From Phoronis australis (taxonomy: Eukaryota; Phoronida; Phoronidae), in assembly GCA_002633005.1 (NCBI GenBank), contig NMRA01000018.1:1156554-1220553 (forward strand): a stretch of DNA of 64,000 bases, written 5' to 3'. The notes beneath the pieces are model-generated. The model did not search any database, was not told the origin of the DNA, and saw only the letters and a list, made by a program, of their open reading frames with translations. Within the stretch, counting starts at the first letter, position 1. Every line of letters begins with the position of its first letter. A program made the translations under genes and the position numbers. This document shows, piece after piece, positions 1 through 10,648 of this stretch.

Positions 1-236
1 GTGGGTATGGGGTGCCACAGGCTGGTGGGTATGGGGTGCCACACGCTGGTGGGTGTGGGATGCTACAGGCTGGTGGGTATGGAGTAGTACAGGCTGGAGG
101 GTATGGGGTACTACAGGCTGGTGGGTATGGGATGCTACAGGCTGGTGGGTATGGGGTACTACAGGCTGGTGGGTATGGAGTAGTATTAAAGGTAGGCGGT
201 TATGGGGTTTTACCGGCTGGTAGGTATGGGTTAATA
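1..236. repeat. 24-bp minisatellite
   Basis: About ten tandem copies of a 24-bp unit (gtgggtatggggtactacag followed by gctg), with point changes between copies and one irregular unit near 186-210. The array is open in one frame and would encode an eight-residue Gly/Tyr-rich repeat (Q-A-G-G-Y-G-V-L). That frame ends at a TAG at 237-239. The left edge is cut by the window, so a repetitive coding exon cannot be excluded, but nothing else supports coding. Confidence 0.9.
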
Positions 237-484
237 TAGTGAAAAATTTCCAGGTATCAATAATTGATAATATTAACCAGTGACCAGCTTTAATTTTGAT
301 GCGTCCACGTATTTATATTATATGGGTGCTTTTTGCCATCATCTCTGTCCATCCATTCGGCGTACTTCTGGTGTCCACTGCTGTATCTCAAAAACCCTTG
401 ATGTATGTTCGTGAAATTTTTCAAATATGTTCCTTCCATGGATGGGACTTCATGAGCAAATTTTCAGAAGGTTTCTACTAACGG

Positions 485-1445
485 TGTGCCCCCTAGTGCC
501 AATTTTAGTTTTTTTACGTTTGCCTATGTATCTTCGGTGTTCCGTAAAGGATTTGCTTGAAATTCGGCAAATAGGTATCTATTAGGAAGATGACACCACC
601 TTCACGTTTTCAAATGGATTTGATGTCTTTTCCGCCACCTAGTGGCCATACTTACTGTTTTCGAGTCTGGTTTTTGTCGTCTGCCCCTCTATAGGCCAAA
701 CCACAGTAACGTGGTTATGAAACCTGATATGTTCCTACTGGGCAGGGGACGGCTGAAATTGATTTATCAGATGGCCCCGGCTACAGTGGCTCCTTCTAGT
801 GACAGTTTTGTTTTTTTGCGTCCATAGCAGCTGTAACTGCTAAACCCTCTGCAGGATTTAGCAAGTGAATATATGAAGGTGATAACAGGTGACCACAACA
901 ACGGCTGTGCCCTTATTAGCAATTTTATTTTTTCCAATTTCCTTTATATCTCTGGAGTTCCTGAACCGAATTTTATGAAATTTGGTAAATAGATTTCTAT
1001 TAAAGAGGTGATGACATGTTTCCGTTTTCAGATGGATTTGACGTAGAACACGTCACCTAGTGACCATTTTTATAATTTTTTGTCTGTTTTGGGCCTCCAC
1101 CTCTGTCAGCCAAACCACTCTTTGGATGATTATGGAAATTGACTAATATCTTTTTACTGGAAGAGGACATGTAATGACGATTTTTGGATGACGCCGACTA
1201 CTGTGGCACCTCCTAGTGGCAGTTTTGTTTTTGTTGTGTCCGTGACTGTATCTCCTAAACCCTCTGCAGGATCATTGAATTTGTCAAGTGCATTTCTATG
1301 AACGTGACAACAGATGGCGATGTTTGTACGTATCTGACTGCCACTGTGCCCACAGTGCCAGTTTTAATTTCTTTACAGGCATGGCATGTGCGCCCCTATT
1401 GAGAAGAGCATTGGTGACTTGCTATGCACCCCCTAGAGGTTTTTT
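485..1445 (-). repeat. Diverged ~145-bp tandem repeat with CTCF-like motifs
   Basis: Units of about 145-155 bp share the phrases CCTAGTGGC, AATTTTAGTTTTT, GATGACA, GGATTTGA and CCTCTGCAGGAT. Each unit boundary carries a CTAG-centred motif. Read on the minus strand, two copies (488-498 and 634-644) are CACTAGGGGGC and CACTAGGTGGC, which fit the core of the vertebrate CTCF consensus. Weaker versions lie near 787, 1051, 1203 and 1425. The same family occurs in the opposite orientation at 52.6-53.7 kb. Long open frames here, such as 1288-1725, look fortuitous. Confidence 0.7.
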
Positions 1446-2046
1446 ATGTTTACTAGCATTGCTCTATTTAGTGAGAATGTTTAAATCATCCCTTGTATCT
1501 GCGCTATATATGCGAAGCACATGGTGGGTGCATGTAAACGCTCCATGTTGTTCTTGTTTATGTTTGTATCTTTCAAGTCTTTGGCATATTCAAATGTGCT
1601 TGCATTTAACAGATTCCTTTGATAAACAATTTAGGAGCACAACAAAAGTCTTGTCAGTGTCTGCAATGATAAACAATTGGATAAAACGTTTTTGTTATTG
1701 CAACAAATACCTTATCAAAAAGTAATTGAGAATAACATAGGCCTGTCTTGAGTTGTACAGGAAGTGTAACAATAGCCTAGATATTATGATGATTTAATTG
1801 TGGTTAATGGTATTGATTTTCCATCTGTTCCATGTTTAAATGCTTTTTACCAGGAAATGTAAAGTTAGTAATACTAATTTGTTTCTTTGTTCTGCTCATT
1901 TGTACACATTTATTCGTCTGCGTAAGACTTTAGTTTTGTGTCATTGAGAGGTCTTGTTTTCAACTCATTTCTCACTGAAGTGCACCTGCCTGTCTTAAAA
2001 CGGGTGTATTTGAATAAACTGTTGAACTGTGGGTAATTCTTTACAG
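1446..2046. other. AT-rich non-coding stretch
   Basis: No gene, repeat or RNA is recognised here. It is probably an intron of the coiled-coil gene, because its right end is a splice acceptor (ttctttacag) at 2046. Confidence 0.5.
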
Positions 2047-2182
2047 TGCCGCTGTGGATCGATTGCGTTCCGTGGATGACAATTTTCGCAAACAGCTGGA
2101 CCAGAAAGAGAGAGCCCACCAGGAAGCCCTAACGAGGCTGGAGTCAGATAAGCAAGCGGAAATCGACCAGGCAAACATACGG
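2047..2182 (+). CDS. Penultimate coding exon of a coiled-coil protein
   Basis: This 136-nt exon lies between a pyrimidine-rich acceptor (ttctttacag) and a GT donor (ACGG then gtaaca). It starts with one base that completes a codon from an upstream exon I could not locate, and it ends in phase 0. The 45 residues are highly charged and heptad-like (RLRSVDDNFRKQLDQKE, then LTRLESDKQAEIDQAN), as expected for a continuous coiled coil. Spliced in frame to 2828-2956, the heptads run on without a break. The product might belong to the FAM81 family, but that is a guess from composition and I give no symbol. Upstream exons should lie left of 2047, perhaps outside the window. Confidence 0.7.
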
Positions 2183-2827
2183 GTAACACATTTGCTCGCC
2201 AGTTAACCGTGCATGAAAACCATGCAATTTGACTTTGACCAGAATTTCTAGCGGTTTGCATTTTCAGATTTTCTTTCGCGAGTATTAGTGGAAATTGTTC
2301 TTGTGTTATGACACTGTAAACATCGTAAAATTGCTTTATTTTGTCATGGAAGTATAGGTTTCTTTTCGTACTTTATTGCAAGGGCCCTTGATGCCTTGAT
2401 TTTGGGGCTGAATATCAGCCACCACTCCCCTATAAAAATGTCTAAAAATTATGTGAAATTCCTCTCGTTAGGCCCAAAAATTCCCCTCCCCCCAATGATT
2501 GATAAATATCCTGAAGGATAGAACTACTTCTGCAATACTTTGGTTTTGGCTACTTAAGGTATTACTGAGGACAGTGGCGACCTTAGGGTAAAATTGGAGG
2601 TGATGGGAGGTGGAACTTTTTCCCCTCCATCAAAACATTACCCTCAGAAGGCATCTTTAACTGGTGTGAGCGAGGGGCCTGATGTCTTCATTCAAACTTT
2701 GCATCATCTTGCACTAGAAATTTCAGCAGTTGCTGACGAGATACAGGTATGCTTGTAGTGATTAAAAAGGTATCTCAATCTTCCGTTACAAGCTATTAAG
2801 TTTTCAAAACTCAAATGTCCTCTGTAG

Positions 2828-2956
2828 ATTATTGAAGTCGAAGATGAAATGAGAGAACTGCTGAAAGAAACTCAAGTGACGAAAAGGAATATGGAAGAAC
2901 GAATAAAGAAGCTGACCAAGGGATTTAGTGAACTTCATCAGGACCTGATTTCATGA
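2828..2956 (+). CDS. Last coding exon of the coiled-coil protein
   Basis: The acceptor is tctgtag and the exon opens in phase 0 with I-I-E-V-E-D-E-M. It codes 42 residues of coiled coil (MRELLKETQ, KRNMEERIKKL, FSELHQDLIS) and ends at TGA 2954-2956. The join to the preceding exon is phase 0 on both sides, which supports the model. About 120 nt after the stop, the DNA becomes similar to the last codons and 3' UTR of the class C receptor gene on the other strand (see 3080-3535). That sequence is therefore probably within or next to this gene's 3' UTR. Which protein family this is remains unknown. Confidence 0.72.
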   Translation: MIEVEDEMRELLKETQVTKRNMEERIKKLTKGFSELHQDLIS

Positions 2957-3079
2957 CAACATCGATAATCCTTGACAAGTCCCACGCTGTGATAATTGGG
3001 TCAAGCCAAAATCGCAAACTTCATATTGGTATAGATCAAGTCAGCACCCCTACAAAACATAACTGTGGCTGTATATCAA

Positions 3080-3535
3080 CACTTTGTGTTGCTCTGGTTA
3101 CAGTTGTTGCAACATTTTGCTTTAAAGCCTATCTTGAACTGTAACGCCTGTAAATTTGGTTCCTACAGTATGTTAAGAGCATCACTTTGAGCTCCCTAGT
3201 GCCTTAAATTGCCAAATGTAATGAACTGTTTGGCGTATTGGTTTGCTTTTGTCTACGTCACCACGAGAATCGCTTTTTAATTCAAACAGCTGCGAATAGA
3301 ACATGCACACAATGATGTTCTGTTCAGACATCTGTTCAATACACAACTGTTATCAGCCTGTTGTTGTTTGTCTGGGATCTCGTAGTGACTCAACAGCTTC
3401 ACGTATCATTTGGAGGGCTTACATTTGCGTTATTGAACTCGCATTTTCTTATTTTGCTAAGGACTATTTGGTCAGCCCAATACACCTAAAGTAACAAAAT
3501 TCCAGTGAAGCTACGCTTGAAGCAAAATTTCACCA
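3080..3535 (+). pseudogene. Inverted, diverged copy of the receptor gene's 3' end
   Basis: This stretch aligns by eye, at roughly 75-85% identity, with the minus strand of 39177-39625. The shared sequence covers the final receptor codons (K-A-Y-L, then a stop) and about 400 bp of 3' UTR. Landmarks in both copies are AAAGCCTATCTT, TGTAAATTTGGTT, TATGTTAAGAGCATCACTTT, TTGCCAAATGTAATGAACTG and CTACGTCAC. No further receptor coding sequence is seen upstream, so this is a fragment rather than a second receptor. The open frame 2953-3144 ends in the receptor-like F-K-A-Y-L-E-L but is otherwise unsupported. Confidence 0.72.
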
Positions 3536-4649
3536 GTTTAATTCTTGGCAGAGTATCAAAGATAGTAACTGGAACATTATGATGTAAGTGAGGGAAACAA
3601 ACAAGGTCAAATTGTTTTAGGTTTTGCATGAATGGGCAGAACCTTACTTGGGTTTTCGATCTCCTTTATTTTCAAACTTGAAACAGGACGTTTCTTGGCA
3701 AAAGTATCGATTTTCTCATTCAGTAAAATGTTAGCCACAGAAATTTGATCTGATTTAAATGATCAAGTTGGGGTTGGTGTCTAATACGCTCATGGGGTTT
3801 CATAATATTAGTTATTTTTTTACTTTCGGACATCTTTGCAGGTGACATCACATGCTATCAAATTTTCCGCTTTTCATTAAAAGTTATGGTTTATACTTTT
3901 TGTTGGACAAGTTGAACAAGAAATTTCCATTTTAGAATACCAGAGTACTAGGTTAATCGAAAAGCCTATTAGCTAGTCACCTTGAGTTTCTCTTGTTTTC
4001 AAAGATTTTTTTCATAATTTATTTTATTATAATAATAGAAATCAACAACACAAATGAGGAGAAAGAAACCTTTAAACTCGCATTCACCCATCCCAGCTCT
4101 TCTTGACTTTACAGTGAATGTTTAAGGATCTCAAAAAAGCTATGTCAGGGGGTGATTCTGTTACTTTTTATATTTTCCAGTGTCTTGACAACATTAATTT
4201 CATTAAATCTCCTGAGTGGTTGGCTACATGTGGTCGTGGAATAAGAATACTAAAATATTGTGCTAGGGATAAGATGTGATAAATTCCGTAAATATAATTT
4301 CCAATGGAAGGTTTTTGCCTATTGCATTTGAAAGTCATGTTTGTAGTTCATGCCAAATTGTGGCTAAATCTTGACCTTCCAAGGACATGTGATAAATTTT
4401 GAGGAGTCCACAAAGTGGCCATTTTGTAATATCCTCATTTTCAAAAAATGTGTTTAGGCAAGTCGTCCGAAAATCGCGCGACCTTACCGTATAAAATCCT
4501 CTATAAATGCAATTATAATACTCAACAGCTTTTAGCTTAGGTTGGAACAAAAGTTTGAAAGGTGTGACGTAAGTATTTATTTGGTGCTGTTTGGCATATA
4601 TGTAATTCCAGCAAAGTGTTGTCTACATCAGGAACTGTTGTTACCCAGG
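3536..4649. other. AT-rich non-coding stretch
   Basis: I see no gene, repeat family or RNA here. The short frames present are without domain or splice support. Confidence 0.5.
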
Positions 4650-6107
4650 AAAGTAATATATCGGGTTTTTTTTGTTTTTTTGTTTTTTTTTTTTATGTAT
4701 TTATTATCCTTTACAAAACAATTACAAAAACAAACAAACAAGTAAGTACACCATTCATTCACGCATGCACACCTCAGGAAGACCATTTTCATATCTCGTT
4801 TAAAGTAAATATCTTCTACATGAAGTTAACATGAAACAATAAATTTTTCCCATTTTGCAGAGAAGCTGTCATGTACAAAGTTTTTATGTGCATTTAATTT
4901 TTCAGCATTATAGTATTCATAAGTTTTTGTAACGAACTTGAGAAAATTAGGTATATTTTTGTGACATCTCTCTTTGTAAATGTACTGTTTAGCTAGTAGA
5001 AGCAAAATGTTAAATAGAAAATCATGCGTCTTGTAAAGTCCAAGAATAACAATATCGTAAGACAGACAGTTGGGAAGCTGAATGCCACACTTTTGAAGTA
5101 GCTTTTCAAATTCCTTCCAGAAATCTTGTACAAAGCTACATTCCCAAAAAAGGTGTGACAGCGTCTCTGGAGCTTTATTACAAAAGGAACATAGATCAGA
5201 ATCCCTAACACATATTTTGACTAAAAAGGTATTTGTTGCAATAATTCTATGTAGTATTCTAAATTGGAACCATCTAATATGGGGATCCTTTGTAATTTTG
5301 TAAGGTAAAGCATATATTTTCTTCCAATCTAAACTATCTCCTAGCTCTATTTCCCATTTAGACTCTGACTTAGGTTTCTTAACGTTATTAAAGACTGAAC
5401 AAATATGTCTACAACCCTTCAAATCTTTCCGTAAGTGAGTAATTGCTAAAGGCATGCAAGGAGAGTAGACATTAACACTTATAAATTTACTTTGAAATAG
5501 ACTTTTTTGAAACCTTCTTAGAACAGAAACAACACCATTATATTCTACAAAGTTGGTTTTCACGTCGAACCTATTTTTCATATTATTTAGACTAACAAAA
5601 TCACCATCAGAGGTATACATATCTCTAATAAATCTCAAGCCTTTTACAAACCAAGGCTTATAAAAAACACCTGTGCCTCCGATCGCCAAGTTACTATTAA
5701 ACCACAAAGGTTGGTTCAAAAAGTCCTCTTTACTTGCAACAATTATTTTCTTGTAGAAAGATAACATACTTTCAAATACGTCGCGCCAGTAGGGATTACC
5801 AATTAGAGGTAACTTCGACTTAATGAAGTCATCTCCAAATGAAGCAAAATTCTTTAAGAACGGGTAGAGTGCGTACAGTAATTCACCACTTTCAGACGCA
5901 GGGCTTTCCAGATATCTACGGGCCATAGCGAGTTTTAAAGCTTTGCTGAAAGTATGCATATTAACCATTTGAATTCCCCCTCGATCAAGTCCTAAACAGG
6001 CCGTAGTTCGTTTAATTTTATCATTACGGGCCTGCCATACAAAACTAAAAAATGTCGTATTCAATTCACCCAAAAAAAAAAAAAAAAAAAAAAAAAGTAA
6101 TATATCG
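4650..6107 (-). mobile_element. 5'-truncated LINE flanked by a 14-bp target duplication
   Basis: The direct repeat AAAGTAATATATCG occurs at 4650-4663 and again at 6094-6107, exactly flanking the insert. The element lies on the minus strand. Its 3' end is the A/T-rich tail seen as the T-run near 4664-4693, and its 5' part is missing. The right edge carries an unusual 25-A run (6072-6096 on the plus strand). Insertion by target-primed reverse transcription explains the duplication and the truncation, but the run at the 5' end is unexpected. Confidence 0.88.
4826..6073 (-). pseudogene. C-terminal part of a LINE ORF2 (post-RT region with zinc finger)
   Basis: The 415-residue open frame corresponds to the end of a non-LTR retrotransposon polyprotein. 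It contains the RVT-type zinc finger C-S-F-C-x7-S-H-L-F-W-E-C-x4-F-W, in which the spaced Cys and His ligands are kept, and upstream the phrase F-V-W-Q-A-R-x-D-K-I-K-R, typical of the region after the reverse-transcriptase fingers. No endonuclease or catalytic RT motifs are present, because the 5' part was lost at integration. The frame has no internal stop, so the insertion is probably young, but the product cannot transpose. The methionine at 6071-6073 sits at the truncation point and is not a real start. Confidence 0.88.
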
Positions 6108-8064
6108 TTTTAATCAGATCTGGTGCAAAGTCATGCATGCCCCTGCTTCAACAATAATTATGTCATCTTATTATGTGATAGCATTAGTCTAAGTATTATA
6201 CTGGATCCGATTGCTTAATTTGTACCAAAAGGTGGCACCACATAATGGAAATGTTATACAGGCAAGTACTGCGTTCCTGGTGGTGGCTGAGAGCATACAG
6301 ATATGATCTTGATATTTCAATATTTATTGTCAAAATTATGTTGTTTATATATTTTGATGGTTAAATTAAAACCTGAGAATGCCTTTTTTATTGAAAATTC
6401 ATTGGCCTGTCTAATGCAAAGTTTTGCATGTGTTTGTCAACCACTGACATACTCCTGCTTCATATCTGAAGGCAGATATTTCCATCTCCACTGGAGCCTC
6501 TTGAAGAACCCTAGAAATGCTCAAAAGAGGTCGTGGTCAAACTGAGTTAGAGCTAGTGTTATAACAAGTAGGCATCCTCAAATATTGAACAGTTAGTACT
6601 ATTACTGGTGTCATTTTCGTTGGCCACTTGGGGATTAAAGGCTGTCTCTTCCCCCAAAAAATCCACTGGTAAAGTAAAATCTCACCATTTAGGACCAAGA
6701 CCACGCTTATTGGATTTCTGATGTTCGGTACACTAGGTCACCCTCATTTCTTTTCCACTCTCTGAGTTGGGGCGGTAGGTTGCCAACACATGTTTATTAT
6801 TTATAATAACATTTCTGCAGAATCTCGGTCTAGGCGAAGCTGTGACATAACTGTTCTAGTTGGACTTCTTGTCTATTCATTAGTACCCATGACCTGGAGG
6901 GCCGGACAGAGGACAGCCTCTTACGTAGAGGAGACATATATATGTACCACAGCTGTCACTGAGCTAACTCAGGAGTACAGTAATATTGTATATCAACGTA
7001 ATCACGCTCTGTTAGTAACGACGGAAGACAACTTTCTGAAGAAATACACGGCGACAAATCTTACGAAAAGATATATATGTTTAAGTTCAGTCAGCAAAAC
7101 CCGTGCTGTTCGTAGTTGGTAATCCCTAGAGATGACTCGATCGCTGTGAGATTGACGGCGTGTGCTTAGTGACTTTATACATTCACTCGGCAAGGTAAGC
7201 GAAATTTGAAATGAATCTTGGAATCATTTTGGCACCATGTGTTTCGTAAGAGTTGCTTTTTGTCGGTCACAAGGACTGGAACTTTTGAAAGAGGATGAAC
7301 TATCATAAGGCGAGTGTTACAAAGACGTGAAACAATCCGGTACAGAGTCCTACTTAACCAAACGCAACCCTGACATCTTTAATGTGGTCCTGCTCTGCAT
7401 TGTTATGAATTATTCAGTGTGTTCAGGTTGTCAGTCTTTATGTCGACACTTGGCGCGTTACTAATATATGCGCGGCCACGGAGCAATTTTATCAATTTTA
7501 AAGGTCAGCAAAAAATTAATGCCATTACCGCGTTGGCGAGTGGGAAAATATGCTCTGAGTTTCGTGGATTACTTAGAAAGAGCCCTAAACCACTAACCGC
7601 ACCACCTGGGAACCCACACTTGTTTGTTTACAGTCAAGATCAACTACCATATTTCCCATGTGTCAGATGCAGAAGCCAGACATTTACTAGAAGACATTGA
7701 TGTAAACAAGAGTGACGGCACCTACTATGTAATAAATAAATGACCCGAGGAGGCTGAGAAAAATGTTCATCTCACTTTTTCTAGATACCCCAGTTCGCAC
7801 ACTGACCCATTTACTGATGTGAATCTGAGTGGTGAAATTATCCCCAAAAAATATTCACACATGCACACTGTCGACCCCATATGGAAAAATTCAGATGTTT
7901 ATCAAATCAATGAAACTTATTCAGACATTTAAATTCGTTGCATCGTGAGTGCATTTTTAAATCACTTATATTTCCTCATTACCATTTTGACTAAGGTGAC
8001 GTAATCTACCAAGCACTAATCCAACTGGTGCGACACCTTTGCTTCAATTGGACAGACTACATTA
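6108..8064. other. Non-coding stretch
   Basis: No gene is supported. Frames such as 6790-7122 and 7419-7700 lack recognisable domains or consistent splice signals. Confidence 0.5.
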
Positions 8065-8419
8065 CAGTGGCGGATCTAGGATATCACAAGGGGGCCCAAC
8101 ATTTTGGCCGGCTGTAAGCATTTTCGCAAACTAAACAACGATTGTAGATGCGTATAGCACCGAATGGGGAGAGCCTATACTTAGCCATAGTTCCGTTACG
8201 AATGCGCCGTGTTTCGAATTTGACACTTTAAATTGGATTTGAGCCCCCCCAACCCCCCCCCCCACAACACTAAAACTGCACACATTGAAATCATTTTTTC
8301 ATCATCATAATTTTAATTACCGGGGCTGATTAATAAACTCAACATTTCCCTACGTTCTTACTGTTTTATTTTTTTGCGGCAGCCAAGGAGGGGGGGACCC
8401 CCCCCTAAATCCGCCTGTG
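8065..8419. mobile_element. MITE-like element, family A copy 1
   Basis: The ends form an imperfect terminal inverted repeat: CAGTGGCGGATCTAGG at the left, against the reverse complement CACAGGCGGATTTAGG at the right. Just inside each end is a G-run or C-run. The interior is about 350 bp and has no coding capacity. A clear target duplication was not found. The second copy is at 14206-14489. Confidence 0.65.
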
Positions 8420-9914
8420 TATTATCAGACTTCCAATAATCATTACTGGTGTCATAAGAGGTTCGAATAAAACCAACATACAATAATTTTAACTGCATCA
8501 AACTGTGCGCAAAAATACATTCAGTTATTGTTTACACGTACGAAGTTCTGAACATAGTAAATTACTAATCCAATAAAACCTTCGAAAATTGTCGAGGTTT
8601 AAACGTCATATCAAGTCTATGTTTCAGAATATCTTTAAAGTTTCGCCGTCTTACGGTCGAACCATTCGTAAATACACAATAATATGATCAATCTCATGCA
8701 TAGATCCACAGAACACCCGCCCAACACACACATGGTAAATGGCAATTCTGTAACATCATTAAATTCCAATTTTCATCAATACGTTTGCGCAAAAATAACA
8801 TTGTTCCATTGACTAGCTTCAGTCATATCAAGAAATTTGAACAGATTTAGAACAGGATTTCTTTTAAACTCTGAAAAAATCGTTCAGAAACGTTGTCGTT
8901 TCGTCTTTGCATGTCACACCGACCATTTCATCCTTGCGTATTGACTTAGACCCAGATGTCCCGTTTTTTTTTATCCTGAAGTTCCTCTATTCAATTCACT
9001 TGTTCCGTTTTTTCGTTCGTGAACGTTGACCGTGACAGCTATGCAACAGGTGTTTATATTATTTTCCAGATTCTACTTTCTTTAGTAGCATAATGGTAAA
9101 AATGCGTTCCAATGTCTCTTGTTTACGGTAACATACACCACAGGTATCAGGATTACTAACTTATACTTTCTGAATAAAAGACTTCTATGGAAAGTTCTAC
9201 ATTGCAACCTGTGATGATCTATCCACAGCACATACCAAAGCTACGTGAAAGATGTTTGCCCATATTTTATCTGTCTGCAAATTTCGGGTAGATACTAAGA
9301 GTAGTCTGTCGCATTCTTGGTAACTGTCATTGCATTCTGAATTTTTACAAAATAATGTTAATTTTAACAAACAGCACCAAATGTTCATTTAACTTTAATA
9401 TACAACGATGTATAAGTTTGGATGAATGATTAAGTTATCCACAGCACGTGTGAGGATTTAAAACCTTTGTCTTTATAAGGTATACATCTTTTGATTCATT
9501 GAAATTATTTTCCTAATGGCTTAACTAGTCATTATATAACCTCTCTCAGTGGTTCGTTTCCTTGTTCTGTTACTATTCCACGCTGTAATTTTTCGCATTT
9601 TGCTAACATTCTTTTTTTTTAGAATTAAAAAATATTTTTAAACCAGTCGGATGTGCGACTGATAATTACTTATGAATTAAATTATTTATCTTTTTCTTCT
9701 GGTATAATAATCAAGAACTGACAAAGGGCTTTTTAGTCATATTGCTCTTATTCAATCTGGTTGAAACTAACGGCGGAGTTGCGAAAAATTTTAATGACAG
9801 AAAATTCCATAGCAAATTCTCAACGGAACAAACAAATGCAAACAAGTCTCACGCATGAGCGACGCAACTTCAGCGGCCCCGACGAGATCGGAGTTGGCAT
9901 TCGAGGGCTAGACT
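8420..9914. other. AT-rich non-coding stretch
   Basis: Nothing beyond short fortuitous frames is seen here. Confidence 0.5.
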
Positions 9915-10495
9915 TCTATGACAGGGATACGACAGAATCATACGCAGGAGCGTCGTCTTACGCACGAACCACCTACGAACCTAAGAATCATGGCATGGCG
10001 AACTCAAAAATCAAGCATACAAAAAAATCACGCGCATGCATGCGCGCACCGGGAAGCTCGGGGGGGCTCGAAGTGAGCAAAAATGCCCGACTCCGGCAGA
10101 GTAACAAAAACTCCGAGAAAACGAGGCAAAAGTCCACTAAAAAGACGCAGACGCACAGTTTACAGTTTTGAAGGTAGCACCCCGTTTTTTTATATTTTTT
10201 TAGTCCTGCCGATATTTTGTCAGCAAAAGGTCCACATCGACAGAAATTCGAGCCCCCTAATATTGAAGGCTGGGTGCGCGCATGGCATGACCCACAAAAA
10301 TCACACATACGAACACAAATCATACTCGTGTGTATGATTTTATGTTCGGATGATTTTTGTGGTATGTCAGTTCGCATAATTTCTGTTCGCATGCGTGATT
10401 TTTGGGTTCCTATGCATGATTCGCGGGTTTGTATGCACGATTCATAGGTGGTTCATGCATATAAGATGCGATGCTCGTTCGTGTGATGGTAACCC
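9915..10495. mobile_element. Fold-back element with ~110-bp arms
   Basis: The left arm (about 9920-10035) and the right arm (about 10290-10493) are diverged inverted copies. They share the outer ACAGGG, GAACCACCTA, AATCATGCAT and CAAAAATCACGC phrases. The arms themselves are rich in short CATGCGTGATTTT-like repeats. The space between them is occupied by a separate inverted-repeat element (10039-10284). Overlapping frames on both strands (9761-10171, 9988-10392) are by-products of the palindrome and are not genes. Confidence 0.65.
10039..10284. mobile_element. MITE-like element, family B copy 1 (nested)
   Basis: It begins CATGCGCGCACC and ends GGGTGCGCGCATG, a short terminal inverted repeat. 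The interior contains AAAGTCCACTAAAAAGAC, which recurs in reverse complement in the copy at 35486-35738. It sits inside the fold-back element at 9915-10495, so it inserted later, or it forms that element's core. Confidence 0.65.
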
Positions 10496-10527
10496 TGTAT
10501 TATAATGTAGATCAATACATGGCTGCC

Positions 10528-10648
10528 GAAGTCGTTATCCCCCGTGATCTAGAGCCCGAGTGGATTTTGGAGATTAATCGCAAATGCCTCTTGGGCTATA
10601 ATTCTCCAAAACCCACTCGGGCTCTCGATTACGGGGCATAACGATTTC
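10528..10648. repeat. Near-perfect hairpin, ~46-bp arms
   Basis: The arms are 10528-10573 and 10603-10648, separated by 29 bp. They pair almost completely around the shared core AGAGCCCGAGTGG/CCACTCGGGCTCT, with only a few mismatches and small bulges. The element is non-coding. It is either a very short MITE or a source of a hairpin RNA. Confidence 0.85.

Noticed and set aside
1288-1725. 145-codon open frame on the plus strand
   Set aside because: It starts inside the repeat array and has repeat-derived composition, with no recognisable domain.
2731-2750. A possible 20-nt micro-exon (acceptor ttcag, donor gtatgc) between the two coiled-coil exons
   Set aside because: It would break the reading frame. 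The direct phase-0 join 2182 to 2828 keeps the coiled-coil heptads.
9761-10447. Overlapping open frames on both strands
   Set aside because: They fall in a fold-back element whose palindromic composition lacks stops. No domain is present.
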